Source of the DNA: Acidobacteriota bacterium
GTDB lineage: Bacteria > Acidobacteriota > UBA6911
Length of the DNA stretch: 13,672 nt
NCBI GenBank assembly: GCA_031254095.1
Contig: JAIRVC010000088.1
Span: 1-13,672 of the forward strand
Direction: 5' to 3'
Shown: in pieces, positions 1-7,869 of the stretch
Position numbering within the stretch: the stretch's first letter is position 1
Layout of the letters: the number at the start of each line of letters is the position of its first letter
The notes under the pieces: generated by a model
The model's input: only the letters and a program-made list of their open reading frames with translations
Database searches by the model: none
Told to the model about the DNA's origin: nothing
Made by a program: the position numbers and the translations under genes

Positions 1-430
1 AGCGCGACAATAAATCCGCCAGGAATCCCAGCCGGAAACGCCCCGCCAGGATGCAGAAAAACCCTGTGAACAATGTCAGCGACACCGCCAGCGCATGGTA
101 ATAAGCGCCAACGCCCGCAGCCAGCGGCGCAAGCGTCGCCGTGATCATAGCGCAGGTGGCGGCGTCCGGCCCCACGATCAATTGCCGCGATGAACCGAAA
201 AAAGCGTAAACGATCATCGGCAGAATCGTGCTGTAAAGACCGACCACCGGACTGAATCCCGCCAGCTGCGCATACGCGATGCTGACCGGCAGCGATACCG
301 CCGCCACGGATAATCCGGCGATCAGGTCGCGCTTTAGCGGCTTACGGTTGTAGCTCAACAATTCCGGCAAACCCGGCATCGCGCGGGAAAGCCCGTCCAG
401 AACAAGCGGCGGAATATACATTTTTGGCAT
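1..430 (-). CDS. SulP-family anion transporter, N-terminal part (cut by window edge)
   Basis: My translation of the minus strand from the ATG at 430 gives 143 residues with no stop before the window edge. It is the start of a SulP/SLC26 inner-membrane transporter, a family that carries sulfate, bicarbonate or other anions. A short cytoplasmic N-terminus (PGLPELLSYNRKPLKRD, residues 19-35) leads into the first membrane segments. These hold the family signatures SLPVSIAYAQLAG (46-58) and GSSRQLIVGPDAAT (79-92). Full-length members have about 500-600 residues and usually a C-terminal STAS domain, so most of the gene lies outside. A second in-frame ATG at 421 is possible. An AAGGA is present but about 17 nt before the first ATG. 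The gene is divergent from cstA across a 194 bp gap. The substrate cannot be told from this part. The family call is firm. Confidence 0.87.
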   Translation of the reverse strand, partial: MPKMYIPPLVLDGLSRAMPGLPELLSYNRKPLKRDLIAGLSVAAVSLPVSIAYAQLAGFSPVVGLYSTILPMIVYAFFGSSRQLIVGPDAATCAMITATLAPLAAGVGAYYHALAVSLTLFTGFFCILAGRFRLGFLADLLSR

Positions 431-431
431 A

Positions 432-455
432 GGTTTTTATCAGTGTTTCCTTAAA
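432..455 (-). repeat. Copy of a short dispersed non-coding motif
   Basis: Read on the minus strand this contains TTTAAGGAAACACTGATAAA just before the SulP start codon. It resembles sequences at 2291-2338, 8957-8976 and 9545-9568 (core GGAAACRCTGATTAA). Function is unknown. It could be a repeat remnant or a binding site. Confidence 0.35.
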
Positions 456-624
456 CGATAACGTCCTTCATGTGATCCGCAACAATCAATCATGTTCGCG
501 CCTCAATATCAGGTAAAAACCTTCCGATGAAGTATACAAAACATACCCGAACGATGTAGTATTAGGATAACAATAATTGGTTTTGATTATTAACCGTTTG
601 TCATGTTGGTAGCGTGTTTGGATT

Positions 625-2310
625 ATGAATGGGTTGCTCTTACTGATTATTTCCGTTGTTGCGCTTACGATTGCCTACCTTTTGTACGGCCGCTACCTTG
701 CGCGCACATGGGGCATAGATCCGGCAAGGAAGACTCCGGCGCATGAATTTGAAGACGGAGCGGAATACGTTCCAACATCTCCGGCGGTGGCGTTCGGCTA
801 TGAATTCGCGTCAATCGCCGGAGCGGGGCCGATCAACGGGCCGATTATCGGGGCTATGTTCGGCTGGGTGCCGGTTCTTTTGTGGCTGCTTTTCGGAGCG
901 ATATTTTTCGGAGCGGTTCACGATTTTGTCGCGCTGTATACCTCTGTAAAAAACAAGGGTAAATCCATCGGCTACCTGATTGAGCTGTATGTGGGAAAAT
1001 CAGGCAAACGCCTGTTTCTGATTTTCGTCTGGCTGTTTTCAATATTAATCTCCGCGGCATTTGCCGACATTGTGGCGGGAACATTTGCCGGCTTTGACGC
1101 GGCCGGCGATGGCATTAAGACAAATGCCTCGGTAGCGACAACCTCGATGCTTTTTATTCCGGCGGCAATAGGACTGGGGTTTCTTATACGCAAGCGAAAA
1201 ACCTCCGATCTTGCCAGCGGGATTGTCGCCATCGACGTGTTGATCGTCTGCATAGTTATTGGGATACTTTGTCCACTGTTTCTGCATAAGACCGCCTGGC
1301 TCTACATCATCTACGCGTACATATTCATTTCTTCCGTAATTCCGATATGGACGCTGGGACAGCCCAGGAACTACCTCAATTCGTTTCTGCTTGTCGCAAT
1401 GATCATCGCTGCTTTTGTCGGCGTGGTGTTTACCAATCCGAAAATAGAAATTCCCGCTTTTGTCGCCTTTAACGTCAACGGCAGCTACCTTTTTCCGGTG
1501 CTTTTTGTAACCATCGCCTGCGGGGCGATTTCGGGCTTTCATTCCCTTGTGGCGACCGGAGCCGTTTCCAAGCAGATAAGCAATGAAAAATATATGCTCC
1601 CGATATCATACGGGGCAATGTTGATGGAAACGCTGGTGGCCGTTCTGGCGCTTATAGCGGTTGGCTCTATCGCTTACGGCGGAGTGCTGCCGAAAGAAAC
1701 GCCTCCTGTGGTTTTCGCGACGGCGGTATCCGGTTTCCTCCACAAAATAGGCCTTCCGCTTAATGTTTCTTTCACAATTGTTTCCCTTGCCGTCTCTTCA
1801 TTCATATTAACCACGCTGGATACTGTCGCCAGGCTTGGGCGGCTGTCTTTTCAGGAGCTGTTTTCCATTGAAAACGGCGACGGCAAAGGAAGCGCGATCA
1901 TCTGGATAATGAAATCGAAACCGGCATCCGCCGTTTGCACGCTGACGCCCGCCTGTCTTTTGGCCGTTTTGGGCTACCAGAACATCTGGGCGCTTTTTGG
2001 CGCGGCAAACCAGCTTCTGGCGGCATTGACCCTTATTGCCTGCACCATGTTTTTTAGAAAAACAGGCCGCCGTATCGTAATGCTGCTGATCCCCACGATT
2101 ATCATGTTGATAATTACCTTTTCTTCACTTGTCATTATTATCAAGGATCGGGCGATACTGGTTTTGCAGGGCAATGCCGCCACCACGATTCCGTATCTGC
2201 AAATGGGCATTGCGGCATTGCTGCTGATCCTTGGAATCATGGTGGCGTTTTCCTGCGCGGCAAAAATAATGGAAAAAACAGAACAATTCCCTCAAGAAAC
2301 CGCTGATTGA
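625..2310 (+). CDS. cstA: CstA-family carbon starvation / peptide-pyruvate transporter
   Basis: A 561-residue polytopic membrane protein, hydrophobic along nearly all its length. It carries the CstA hallmark FGYEFASIAGAGPINGP (57-73), followed by many predicted membrane helices and a short charged C-terminus. CstA/BtsT proteins import pyruvate or peptides during carbon limitation in enterobacteria; the substrate here is inferred from family only. It is shorter than E. coli CstA (about 700 residues) but fits the compact group found in many anaerobes. The ATG at 625 has no clear Shine-Dalgarno sequence. An ATG at 603 is out of frame, so 625 remains the best start. I found no convincing -35/-10 pair in the upstream 194 bp. 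The sensor kinase gene follows 42 nt downstream on the same strand, which suggests cotranscription. Confidence 0.92.
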   Translation: MNGLLLLIISVVALTIAYLLYGRYLARTWGIDPARKTPAHEFEDGAEYVPTSPAVAFGYEFASIAGAGPINGPIIGAMFGWVPVLLWLLFGAIFFGAVHDFVALYTSVKNKGKSIGYLIELYVGKSGKRLFLIFVWLFSILISAAFADIVAGTFAGFDAAGDGIKTNASVATTSMLFIPAAIGLGFLIRKRKTSDLASGIVAIDVLIVCIVIGILCPLFLHKTAWLYIIYAYIFISSVIPIWTLGQPRNYLNSFLLVAMIIAAFVGVVFTNPKIEIPAFVAFNVNGSYLFPVLFVTIACGAISGFHSLVATGAVSKQISNEKYMLPISYGAMLMETLVAVLALIAVGSIAYGGVLPKETPPVVFATAVSGFLHKIGLPLNVSFTIVSLAVSSFILTTLDTVARLGRLSFQELFSIENGDGKGSAIIWIMKSKPASAVCTLTPACLLAVLGYQNIWALFGAANQLLAALTLIACTMFFRKTGRRIVMLLIPTIIMLIITFSSLVIIIKDRAILVLQGNAATTIPYLQMGIAALLLILGIMVAFSCAAKIMEKTEQFPQETAD

Positions 2311-2338
2311 AACCAATGAAATGCTGATTAAAACCAAA
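2296..2338 (+). repeat. Imperfect tandem duplication (about 21 bp) over the cstA stop codon
   Basis: Two similar units lie side by side: GAAACCGCTGATTGAAACC (from 2296) and GAAATGCTGATTAAAACC (from 2318). The first contains the cstA stop codon (TGA, 2308-2310); the second lies in the gap before the kinase gene. Both match the dispersed GGAAACRCTGATTAA-like motif seen elsewhere in this window. Confidence 0.45.
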
Positions 2339-2352
2339 ACGGCAGGACAAAG

Positions 2353-4548
2353 ATGAAACTTGCGAAGGATACGATTTTTTCCCTGTTGACCAGCGGAAAA
2401 TATACGGGGATACACGACGAAAAGGATATGGATGCGGTAATCCGCCTTATCGTGCTTAATATCACCTATACCATCGTATCGGTTCTGATTATCTGCATCG
2501 GAGTTTCCGATATGCGAAGCCGCCTCGTTGAACAGGGGCTGACGCAATTGATAATCGGGTTCCTTATTTTTTTGAATCTGCTGCTCCTGCGCACCGAGCT
2601 TCCATTCAAAGTGGGGGGCTTCATCGTTATAGCGGTATACGGCGTTTTTTGCGGAACGTCGATTTTCGCCCAAAGCCAGCTTGATGGATTTGGAGGCCTG
2701 TGGATATTTTCATACCCGCTTATGTCGATTTTTACCCTGGGGCTGACATCGGGACTCATTCCCGCCCTGCTTTTATTCGTGGTTGTCATCGTCGGCACCT
2801 TTTCCACTGGCCTGACAAGCCATAATTACACATTCGGCGAGGCTGTGATTGTATGCGGAGTTTATTTTTTTGTTCTTGCGCTGACCGCTATTTATGAATA
2901 TGTCCGTTCAATGAAGGATCGCTGGCTCTCGCGCCAGGACAGCTACATGAACATGGTTTTTGAAAACAGCCCGGATATCATTTTGCTTTTGGACAAGAAC
3001 GGCGGGCTTGTATACTGCGCCGACATTTTTCTTCAAAAATTAAATATTCACAGCTTTGACAGCATACGCAAGCTGCACTATACCGAGGTATTTTCAAAAT
3101 TTTGCGAGCCGGCCCTGCTTGACGAAATAATCCGCTTTTTCAAAACCTCGGAAACGGAACAAATTCCTGTTGTTTTTGAGAGAGCAATGGATCTGGGACG
3201 CGAGGGGAAGGAGCATCATTACGAAATTCACTTTACGCCGATGCACGATGAAGCGAATGTCTTTCAGGGCGCTTTTATCCTGTTCCACGACACGACCGAG
3301 ATCACCAAAACAAAGCAGTACCTGGAACAGGCCAGCATGGCAAAATCCAATTTCCTCGCAAATATGAGCCATGAAATCCGAACTCCCCTGAATGCGATCA
3401 TCGGCATGGCCACAATTGCCGCCAACGCTGAGGATTTGAAGCGAAAGAACTATTGCCTTGATAAAATCAACGGCGCTTCCAACCAGTTGCTGGGCGTCAT
3501 AAACGACATACTCGACATGTCAAAAATCGAAGAAGGCAAATTAGAGCTTTCATGCACTGAATTTGACTTTTCCGCCATGATGCAGAGAATCGCGAATCTT
3601 TTTGAATTCCGCCTGGGTGAAAAAAATCAGAGTCTCGCGGTAAACATCGATCCGCTGGTTCCCGCGCGCGTCATTACCGACGAACAGCGGCTTACGCAGG
3701 TTATCACCAACCTTGTCGGCAATTCGATCAAATTTACTCCCAACGGAGGAAGAATCGGCCTTGAAGCGAAACGCCTCGATGGCAACGGGGAGAATGACAC
3801 ATGCGTTATGGAACTGCGCGTTACCGATACGGGCATCGGCATTTCCGAAGAACAGCAAAGCAAGCTCTTTCAGTCGTTTGTCCAGGTTGATTCGAGCATC
3901 TCACGCAAGTTCGGCGGCACGGGGCTTGGACTTGCAATCTCGAAAAAGATAGTGAAAATGATGCGCGGCAATATCCGCGTCGAGTCAAAGGAAGGCCGGG
4001 GATCGGCGTTTATATTTACCATAAAGGCGGAATTGCCCCGGGAAGGCGCGAAACACAGCGCGTCCGGAGACAAAGCGGTCTATAACATTAATGACGCCAA
4101 AGAGGTTTGCGCGGGCAAGCGGCTGCTGCTTGCCGAAGATGTAGAGATTAACCGGGAGATTGTTATAGCGCTTCTGGCGGATTTCAGGATGGATATAATT
4201 GAGGCTGAGGACGGGAAACAGGCGCTGGAAAAATTTGCCGCCGACCCGGAAAAATTCGATCTGATTTTCATGGACATACACATGCCCGGCATGGACGGCT
4301 ATGAATCCACCAGGCTTATCCGCGCCCTTGATCATACCTGCGCAAAAACCGTTCCGATTATCGCGATGACCGCCAACGTGTTCAAGGAAGACATCGACCG
4401 GTGTTTCACGGCGGGCATGAACGAACATATTGGAAAACCGCTGAACTTTAATGAAATGACGACGGTTTTGAAAAAGTATTTCAGCAGCAGCCGCGAGGCG
4501 GATACGGAAAGGCGGCAGCCGGAAAACTCTACCTTGAAAGGTTTATAA
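2353..4548 (+). CDS. Membrane hybrid sensor histidine kinase (6 TM - PAS - HisKA - HATPase - receiver)
   Basis: This is a 731-residue inner-membrane sensor. About six hydrophobic segments occupy residues 30-182 (roughly 30-50, 62-80, 87-105, 115-133, 134-152, 162-182). A PAS-like domain follows (about 197-315) with a short helical linker. The HisKA H-box SHEIRTPLNAIIGM has phospho-acceptor His340. The ATPase domain shows N457 in the N-box, DTGIGIS (from D492) and GTGLGL (522-527). A C-terminal receiver has acidic E595/D596, phospho-acceptor Asp641 in FMDIHMPGMDGYE and Lys695 in GKPL. There is no output domain and no separate regulator nearby, so it should feed a phosphorelay through an Hpt protein encoded elsewhere. 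A GGCAGGA lies just before the ATG. It follows cstA by 42 nt, so it may sense the transported nutrient (inference). Its 3' end overlaps convergent holB by 20 bp. Confidence 0.93.
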   Translation: MKLAKDTIFSLLTSGKYTGIHDEKDMDAVIRLIVLNITYTIVSVLIICIGVSDMRSRLVEQGLTQLIIGFLIFLNLLLLRTELPFKVGGFIVIAVYGVFCGTSIFAQSQLDGFGGLWIFSYPLMSIFTLGLTSGLIPALLLFVVVIVGTFSTGLTSHNYTFGEAVIVCGVYFFVLALTAIYEYVRSMKDRWLSRQDSYMNMVFENSPDIILLLDKNGGLVYCADIFLQKLNIHSFDSIRKLHYTEVFSKFCEPALLDEIIRFFKTSETEQIPVVFERAMDLGREGKEHHYEIHFTPMHDEANVFQGAFILFHDTTEITKTKQYLEQASMAKSNFLANMSHEIRTPLNAIIGMATIAANAEDLKRKNYCLDKINGASNQLLGVINDILDMSKIEEGKLELSCTEFDFSAMMQRIANLFEFRLGEKNQSLAVNIDPLVPARVITDEQRLTQVITNLVGNSIKFTPNGGRIGLEAKRLDGNGENDTCVMELRVTDTGIGISEEQQSKLFQSFVQVDSSISRKFGGTGLGLAISKKIVKMMRGNIRVESKEGRGSAFIFTIKAELPREGAKHSASGDKAVYNINDAKEVCAGKRLLLAEDVEINREIVIALLADFRMDIIEAEDGKQALEKFAADPEKFDLIFMDIHMPGMDGYESTRLIRALDHTCAKTVPIIAMTANVFKEDIDRCFTAGMNEHIGKPLNFNEMTTVLKKYFSSSREADTERRQPENSTLKGL

Positions 4549-5581
4549 AAAGAGCCTCGAGGGCGATCTGACGGTTCACGTTATAATGCAGATCCGTTTG
4601 CAGTTTGCGCATGGCCTCAATTGCGCGGACAAGATGGGAATGCCGCGTGTTTTGCCGAAGTACCCGCAATTTTTCGATGAGATCACTCTGGCCGACCCGT
4701 CCGGCCGCCACGCCGGAATAATAAACGTCGCGCAAAAGCGCCGAAGCCGATTCCATCCATGTGCGGAAAACATCTTTATCCTTCGCGGCGACAGCGGCCA
4801 GGGCGCTGGCGCGTGTAAACGATCCGCAGCACAAAAGCAGCTTGACGAATTCGAGCGCGGATTCACGCGCGTCACGGTATTCCGCCGTGTTGAAATCAAG
4901 CGCCGCGCCCAGGCTCCCGCCGCTGAGCGCCGCGGCCAAACGCGCGTCCGGCCCGGATTTTCCTTCGTTTTGCGTCAGGTATTGAGCGATCTGCCCGGAG
5001 GGAATCTCGCCAAAAGGAAGAATGCGGGCGCGAGAGCGAATGGTTTCGAGCAGCAGGTACGGATTTGTCGCGATTAAAATCATGATCATACGGCTTGGCG
5101 GCTCTTCCAGCGTTTTCAACAGGCTGTTCTGCGCCTCGACGCGCATCTGGTCGGCGGGATCAAGTATCACCACGCGATACCGCGCCTCAAGCGGCTGAAA
5201 AGCCGTTTCGGCTATGACATCCCTGATTTGATTGATGCTTATGGTCGTTCTTTCTTCCGGTTCCACAAGGAGCATGTCCGGATGCCGCCGGTTCCGCGCC
5301 TGACAAACGGAGCAGACGCCGCAAGCGGAACTTTCGCCGTTGACGCATTCTTTATGGCGGCTTTCGACGTAAGCCATAATGCGCCTGCAGGCGGCACACC
5401 GCCCGCAGGCATTGCCGTCTTGCGGCGTCAGGCAGTTCAACGCCTGGGCGGTCAACAATGCCAGCGTGCATTTTCCCACGCCGGACGGCCCGGCAAAGAT
5501 CATGGCATGAGGCAGCCGATCCTGTTCGATGGCCTTTTTCAGAATATTTACGGCGCGGCGATTGCCTATGAAGTTATCCAT
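4529..5581 (-). CDS. holB: DNA polymerase III clamp-loader subunit delta' with a duplicated zinc knuckle
   Basis: A 350-residue AAA+ protein of the replication clamp loader, which opens the beta clamp and loads it on primed DNA. It has a P-loop GPSGVGKC (31-38), where Cys replaces the usual Ser/Thr; delta' P-loops are commonly degenerate. It also has VVILDPADQM (137-146), NSLLKTLEEPP (152-162) and a sensor/SRC-like IRSRA. Cysteines 50, 59, 62 and 65 match the spacing of the zinc site in E. coli delta'. A second set follows (79, 87, 90, 93) before the HPD motif (100-102), where other members normally have only one set. The ATG at 5581 overlaps the last 8 bp of tmk, so translation is probably coupled. 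The gene ends with TAG inside the convergent kinase gene. Product call is firm; the effect of the extra cysteines is unknown. Confidence 0.92.
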   Translation of the reverse strand: MDNFIGNRRAVNILKKAIEQDRLPHAMIFAGPSGVGKCTLALLTAQALNCLTPQDGNACGRCAACRRIMAYVESRHKECVNGESSACGVCSVCQARNRRHPDMLLVEPEERTTISINQIRDVIAETAFQPLEARYRVVILDPADQMRVEAQNSLLKTLEEPPSRMIMILIATNPYLLLETIRSRARILPFGEIPSGQIAQYLTQNEGKSGPDARLAAALSGGSLGAALDFNTAEYRDARESALEFVKLLLCCGSFTRASALAAVAAKDKDVFRTWMESASALLRDVYYSGVAAGRVGQSDLIEKLRVLRQNTRHSHLVRAIEAMRKLQTDLHYNVNRQIALEALFINLSR

Positions 5582-6206
5582 AAATCCATTGATCGATCAA
5601 AGCGGCAATACGGGCGAAAACCACATCGGGCTCGTCCGCCGCTGAAATAACGCAAAATCTTTGCGGGTACGCTTCGGCAAGATCCAGATACGCCCGCCTG
5701 ACACGCGCGTGAAAAGCCATATCCTCATCTTCAAAACGCCCCTCGGCGGCCGCGGCGGGGTCAAGCGAGTTCCGCCGCCGCGCGCGGCGAAGTCCGGCTT
5801 CGGGATCAAGATCGAGCAGAATCGTCTTTGCCGGTTCGATGACGCCCAAAAGCCGCGACACATCCTCGATCGCGTCCGGCGCAATGCCGCGCGCCGCGCC
5901 CTGATACGCGCGCGTGGCGTCCTGATACCGGTCGCAAAGCACAATTTCACCGCGCGCGAGCGCCGGTTCGATCACTTCCTTCAGATGCTGATGTCTGTCC
6001 GCCAGGTAAAGGAGCAGTTCGCTCCAGGGTTCACGCGCCGCGCCGCCCGGACGCAACAGCACTTCGCGGAGTTCCCGTCCGAAACCGGTTCCGCCGGGTT
6101 CACGCGTCAGCAGGCAGGAACGCCCTTTTTTCAGCAAATATTCATGGGCGCGGACGATCTGTAAACTTTTTCCGGACCCTTCAATCCCTTCAAATGTAAT
6201 AAACAT
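5574..6206 (-). CDS. tmk: Thymidylate kinase (dTMP kinase)
   Basis: A 210-residue cytosolic kinase that converts dTMP to dTDP with ATP in the dTTP pathway. It has the P-loop EGIEGSGKS (6-14), the substrate-binding LTREPGGTGFGRELRE segment (33-48) and the family DRY motif (92-94, in CDRYQDATRAYQG). An arginine-rich LID-like region lies around RRARRRNSLDP. Length is normal for the family (about 200-215). The ATG at 6206 has AAGGA 4-5 nt upstream, which fixes the start. Its stop overlaps the holB start by 8 bp (ATGGATAA), so the pair is an operon linking dTTP supply with the replication clamp loader, an order seen in many bacteria. No strong promoter stood out in the 145 bp upstream. Confidence 0.95.
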   Translation of the reverse strand: MFITFEGIEGSGKSLQIVRAHEYLLKKGRSCLLTREPGGTGFGRELREVLLRPGGAAREPWSELLLYLADRHQHLKEVIEPALARGEIVLCDRYQDATRAYQGAARGIAPDAIEDVSRLLGVIEPAKTILLDLDPEAGLRRARRRNSLDPAAAAEGRFEDEDMAFHARVRRAYLDLAEAYPQRFCVISAADEPDVVFARIAALIDQWIYG

Positions 6207-6285
6207 TGTTCCTTATCCAAAGAGCCTTAATCCGGATTGCGGATTTTTAATGTACGCGTCAAGAGCGCGATGTCAAAACGTGGTT

Positions 6286-6337
6286 AAGCCGGGGGCGCAC
6301 GCATAAAACATGTAAAACACGTCTTGGCCTCCGGCTT
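6286..6337. other. Hairpin-forming inverted repeat downstream of the pRiA4b-like gene
   Basis: AAGCCGGGGGC (6286-6296) pairs with GCCTCCGGCTT (6327-6337): 11 bp including one G-T wobble, with a 30 nt loop. It lies 15 nt beyond the stop of the minus-strand gene at 6352-6942 and upstream of tmk. It could attenuate or end transcription, but the loop is long and only a TTTT follows some 6 nt further on. Confidence 0.35.
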
Positions 6338-6351
6338 GGCATCGCGAATAA

Positions 6352-6942
6352 TTATGCGCCGCGCGGCGTGGTCGTTTTCTTTGGTTTGACTGGTTTGACG
6401 CCCAGCATCTTGTTGACTCTGGCGAGATCGAAATGATCGGGATCGTATTTGCCGCCGTACCATTCTTTCAACATGCGATGTTCCTGATGTTTCTTGTCCG
6501 CTATTGCCTCACAGAAATTCATGTATCCGGGAACTCCTCCGCAATCTTCCGGCGGGCAGGCGCAAGCGCCTTCAATGCAGTAAACCGGGTAAGGCCAGTC
6601 CGGGTTCGAATATTTGGTGTTTTCAACTACAATTTCGTGATCCCAGCCATCGCCGAAGTCATACTCGTAATGAATCTTTGAGCCTTTTTTTGTAGCGATA
6701 TCGGCAAGCGAATATTTTTCTTCCGGAAGAAGATCGTCGAAAAAAACATCGCGGTCGGAACCGTACCGCTTTTGCCCTGCGGTAAAAGCGTGGAGGTGAC
6801 AATTATGCCATCCCATGACGGCTTGAAGAACTTCATGTAATTCGTCCAACATAATATCGGACGGCACGACAAATCGCCGCCAGATCGCATTCGGCACGTA
6901 CTTGAGCGTGACTTTCAGAAGGTATGCTGTTGGGTTTGACAT
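6352..6942 (-). CDS. pRiA4b ORF-3-like (IS1096 TnpR-related family) protein
   Basis: A 196-residue soluble protein of the plasmid pRiA4b ORF-3-like family, whose molecular role is not established. Typical features are the N-terminal LKVTLKYVPNAIWRRFVVP (9-27), GWHNCHLHAF (44-53), YDFGDGWDH (94-102) and a cysteine cluster CIEGACACPPEDCGG (Cys122, 127, 129, 134), which may bind a metal. The C-terminus is lysine-rich and probably disordered. The ATG at 6942 has GGAGG close upstream, which supports this start. It stands alone: divergent from the methyltransferase-like gene and separated from tmk by 145 bp containing a hairpin. The family occurs on plasmids and as passenger genes of some transposons, but no inverted ends or transposase are seen here. 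Family call is firm; function is unknown. Confidence 0.85.
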   Translation of the reverse strand: MSNPTAYLLKVTLKYVPNAIWRRFVVPSDIMLDELHEVLQAVMGWHNCHLHAFTAGQKRYGSDRDVFFDDLLPEEKYSLADIATKKGSKIHYEYDFGDGWDHEIVVENTKYSNPDWPYPVYCIEGACACPPEDCGGVPGYMNFCEAIADKKHQEHRMLKEWYGGKYDPDHFDLARVNKMLGVKPVKPKKTTTPRGA

Positions 6943-6982
6943 GGCGCCTCCATCCGTTTTGTTTATTAACCAAATCAGGCGT

Positions 6983-7011
6983 ATTCTAGCAGGGCATTGC
7001 GTTTTTTTAAA
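6983..7011 (-). promoter_or_regulatory. Putative sigma70-type promoter with extended -10 for the pRiA4b-like gene
   Basis: On the minus strand TTTAAA (7011-7006) is followed after 17 nt by TAGAAT (6988-6983), preceded by TGC to give an extended -10 (TGCTAGAAT). Transcription would begin near 6976, leaving a leader of about 34 nt before the GGAGG and ATG at 6942. Confidence 0.5.
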
Positions 7012-7110
7012 GATAAAGCATTTTATGCGCTCGCCCTGATTGTTCTTGACTGTTTAGATCAATTCCAAACGCCGATGTAGTTGACCGGGGAAGAGAAGAT
7101 CAGTTATGCT

Positions 7111-7854
7111 ATGGCCGTAAAAATGGAAAATCCTGAAAAAATACAAAAAGAATTTGATTTTTCATCGCCGAGGCCGCGTGCGTTCGTTGCGGGTCTTCCC
7201 GCGCGCATTGACGACTACGAAGAAGGCGTCGCGCGCTTTTTTCATTGGAAAACAGGACTGGATTATTACCACGTAATAGACAGCATAATTGATTTCGTTA
7301 TCAGTTCTGAACGAATGAAAATCGTTGATCTGCTTGCCGACACGGCGGTCTTCCCGCTGCGCCTGGCGGAACGCAAGGCTTTTAACGGCCACATATATTC
7401 AATTGACAGCAATGTTACTCTGCTCGAGCGCGCCAGACAGCGCGCGGCGCAGCTGAACCTTCAAAAAACCATTGAATTTAAACAGGTTCTACAGGAAGCG
7501 AATATTCCGTTGCCGGATGGTTTCGCCGAAGCCGCCGTTTCAATTTTCGATCTGCAAAGACACGCCATCCGCCAGTATCTCTCTGAAATAATGCGGCTCC
7601 TTGTGCCGGAAGGACTTTTTATTATCGGCGTACATACGGAGCCGAAAGCCGCAATTCCGCACAGGCTCTGGCGATGGATCAACCTTAAATATATCCGCAA
7701 AAATCCGACGGAAGCCGATACTGTTTATCCCGACAGGGAAGACCTTGTAAAATCGCTTTTCAGCGCCGGTTTTCGACAAGTTATTGTTCAGGAACTGAAT
7801 TCTCCGACGACGCTTCGGCCCGGAGTATTCAGTTTGATCGCGGCGACAAAATAG
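7111..7854 (+). CDS. Class I SAM-dependent methyltransferase-like protein with eroded motif I
   Basis: About 247 residues with a Rossmann methyltransferase pattern. There is a helical N-terminus, then KIVDLLADTAVFPLRLA where motif I (normally DxGxGxG) should be, GHIYSIDSN with an acidic residue at the motif II position, and MRLLVPEGLFIIGV near the end of the fold. The glycine-rich SAM loop is missing, so SAM binding is doubtful; it could be a divergent enzyme or a non-catalytic relative. An earlier in-frame TTG (7081) exists but has no ribosome site. The ATG at 7111 is preceded by GGGGAAGAGAAG, and an ATG at 7123 is also possible. The exported beta-propeller gene starts 12 nt after the stop, so the two are an operon. 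Fold call is moderate; substrate unknown. Confidence 0.65.
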   Translation: MAVKMENPEKIQKEFDFSSPRPRAFVAGLPARIDDYEEGVARFFHWKTGLDYYHVIDSIIDFVISSERMKIVDLLADTAVFPLRLAERKAFNGHIYSIDSNVTLLERARQRAAQLNLQKTIEFKQVLQEANIPLPDGFAEAAVSIFDLQRHAIRQYLSEIMRLLVPEGLFIIGVHTEPKAAIPHRLWRWINLKYIRKNPTEADTVYPDREDLVKSLFSAGFRQVIVQELNSPTTLRPGVFSLIAATK

Positions 7855-7869
7855 GAGGAAAATGCAGTG
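7853..7869 (+). promoter_or_regulatory. Ribosome site selecting a GTG start over a nearer decoy ATG
   Basis: AGGAGG (7853-7858), overlapping the upstream stop codon, lies 8 nt before the GTG at 7867. An ATG at 7862 is closer but reads ATG CAG TGA, a two-codon frame. Only the GTG opens the long frame with a signal peptide. Confidence 0.75.

Noticed and set aside
1045..1542. Open frame of 165 codons on the minus strand inside cstA
   Set aside because: Highly charged, domain-less translation opposite a clear membrane transporter.
4586..5077. Open frame of 163 codons on the plus strand
   Set aside because: Lies wholly antisense to holB, is rich in Arg/Ala as expected of a shadow frame, and has no recognisable domain or ribosome site.
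5661..6164. Open frame of 167 codons on the plus strand
   Set aside because: Antisense to tmk, which is a clear and complete gene; composition is typical of a shadow frame.
6352..6942. pRiA4b-like gene as proof of an integrated plasmid or transposon
   Set aside because: No inverted ends, direct repeats, integrase or transposase are visible around it; the family is also common on chromosomes.
7046..7051. TTGACT as a -35 box for the methyltransferase-like gene
   Set aside because: No acceptable -10 hexamer lies 16-18 nt downstream, so a promoter cannot be supported here.
7081..7110. TTG at 7081 as the start of the methyltransferase-like gene
   Set aside because: It has no ribosome site, whereas the ATG at 7111 has a purine-rich GGGGAAGAG upstream.
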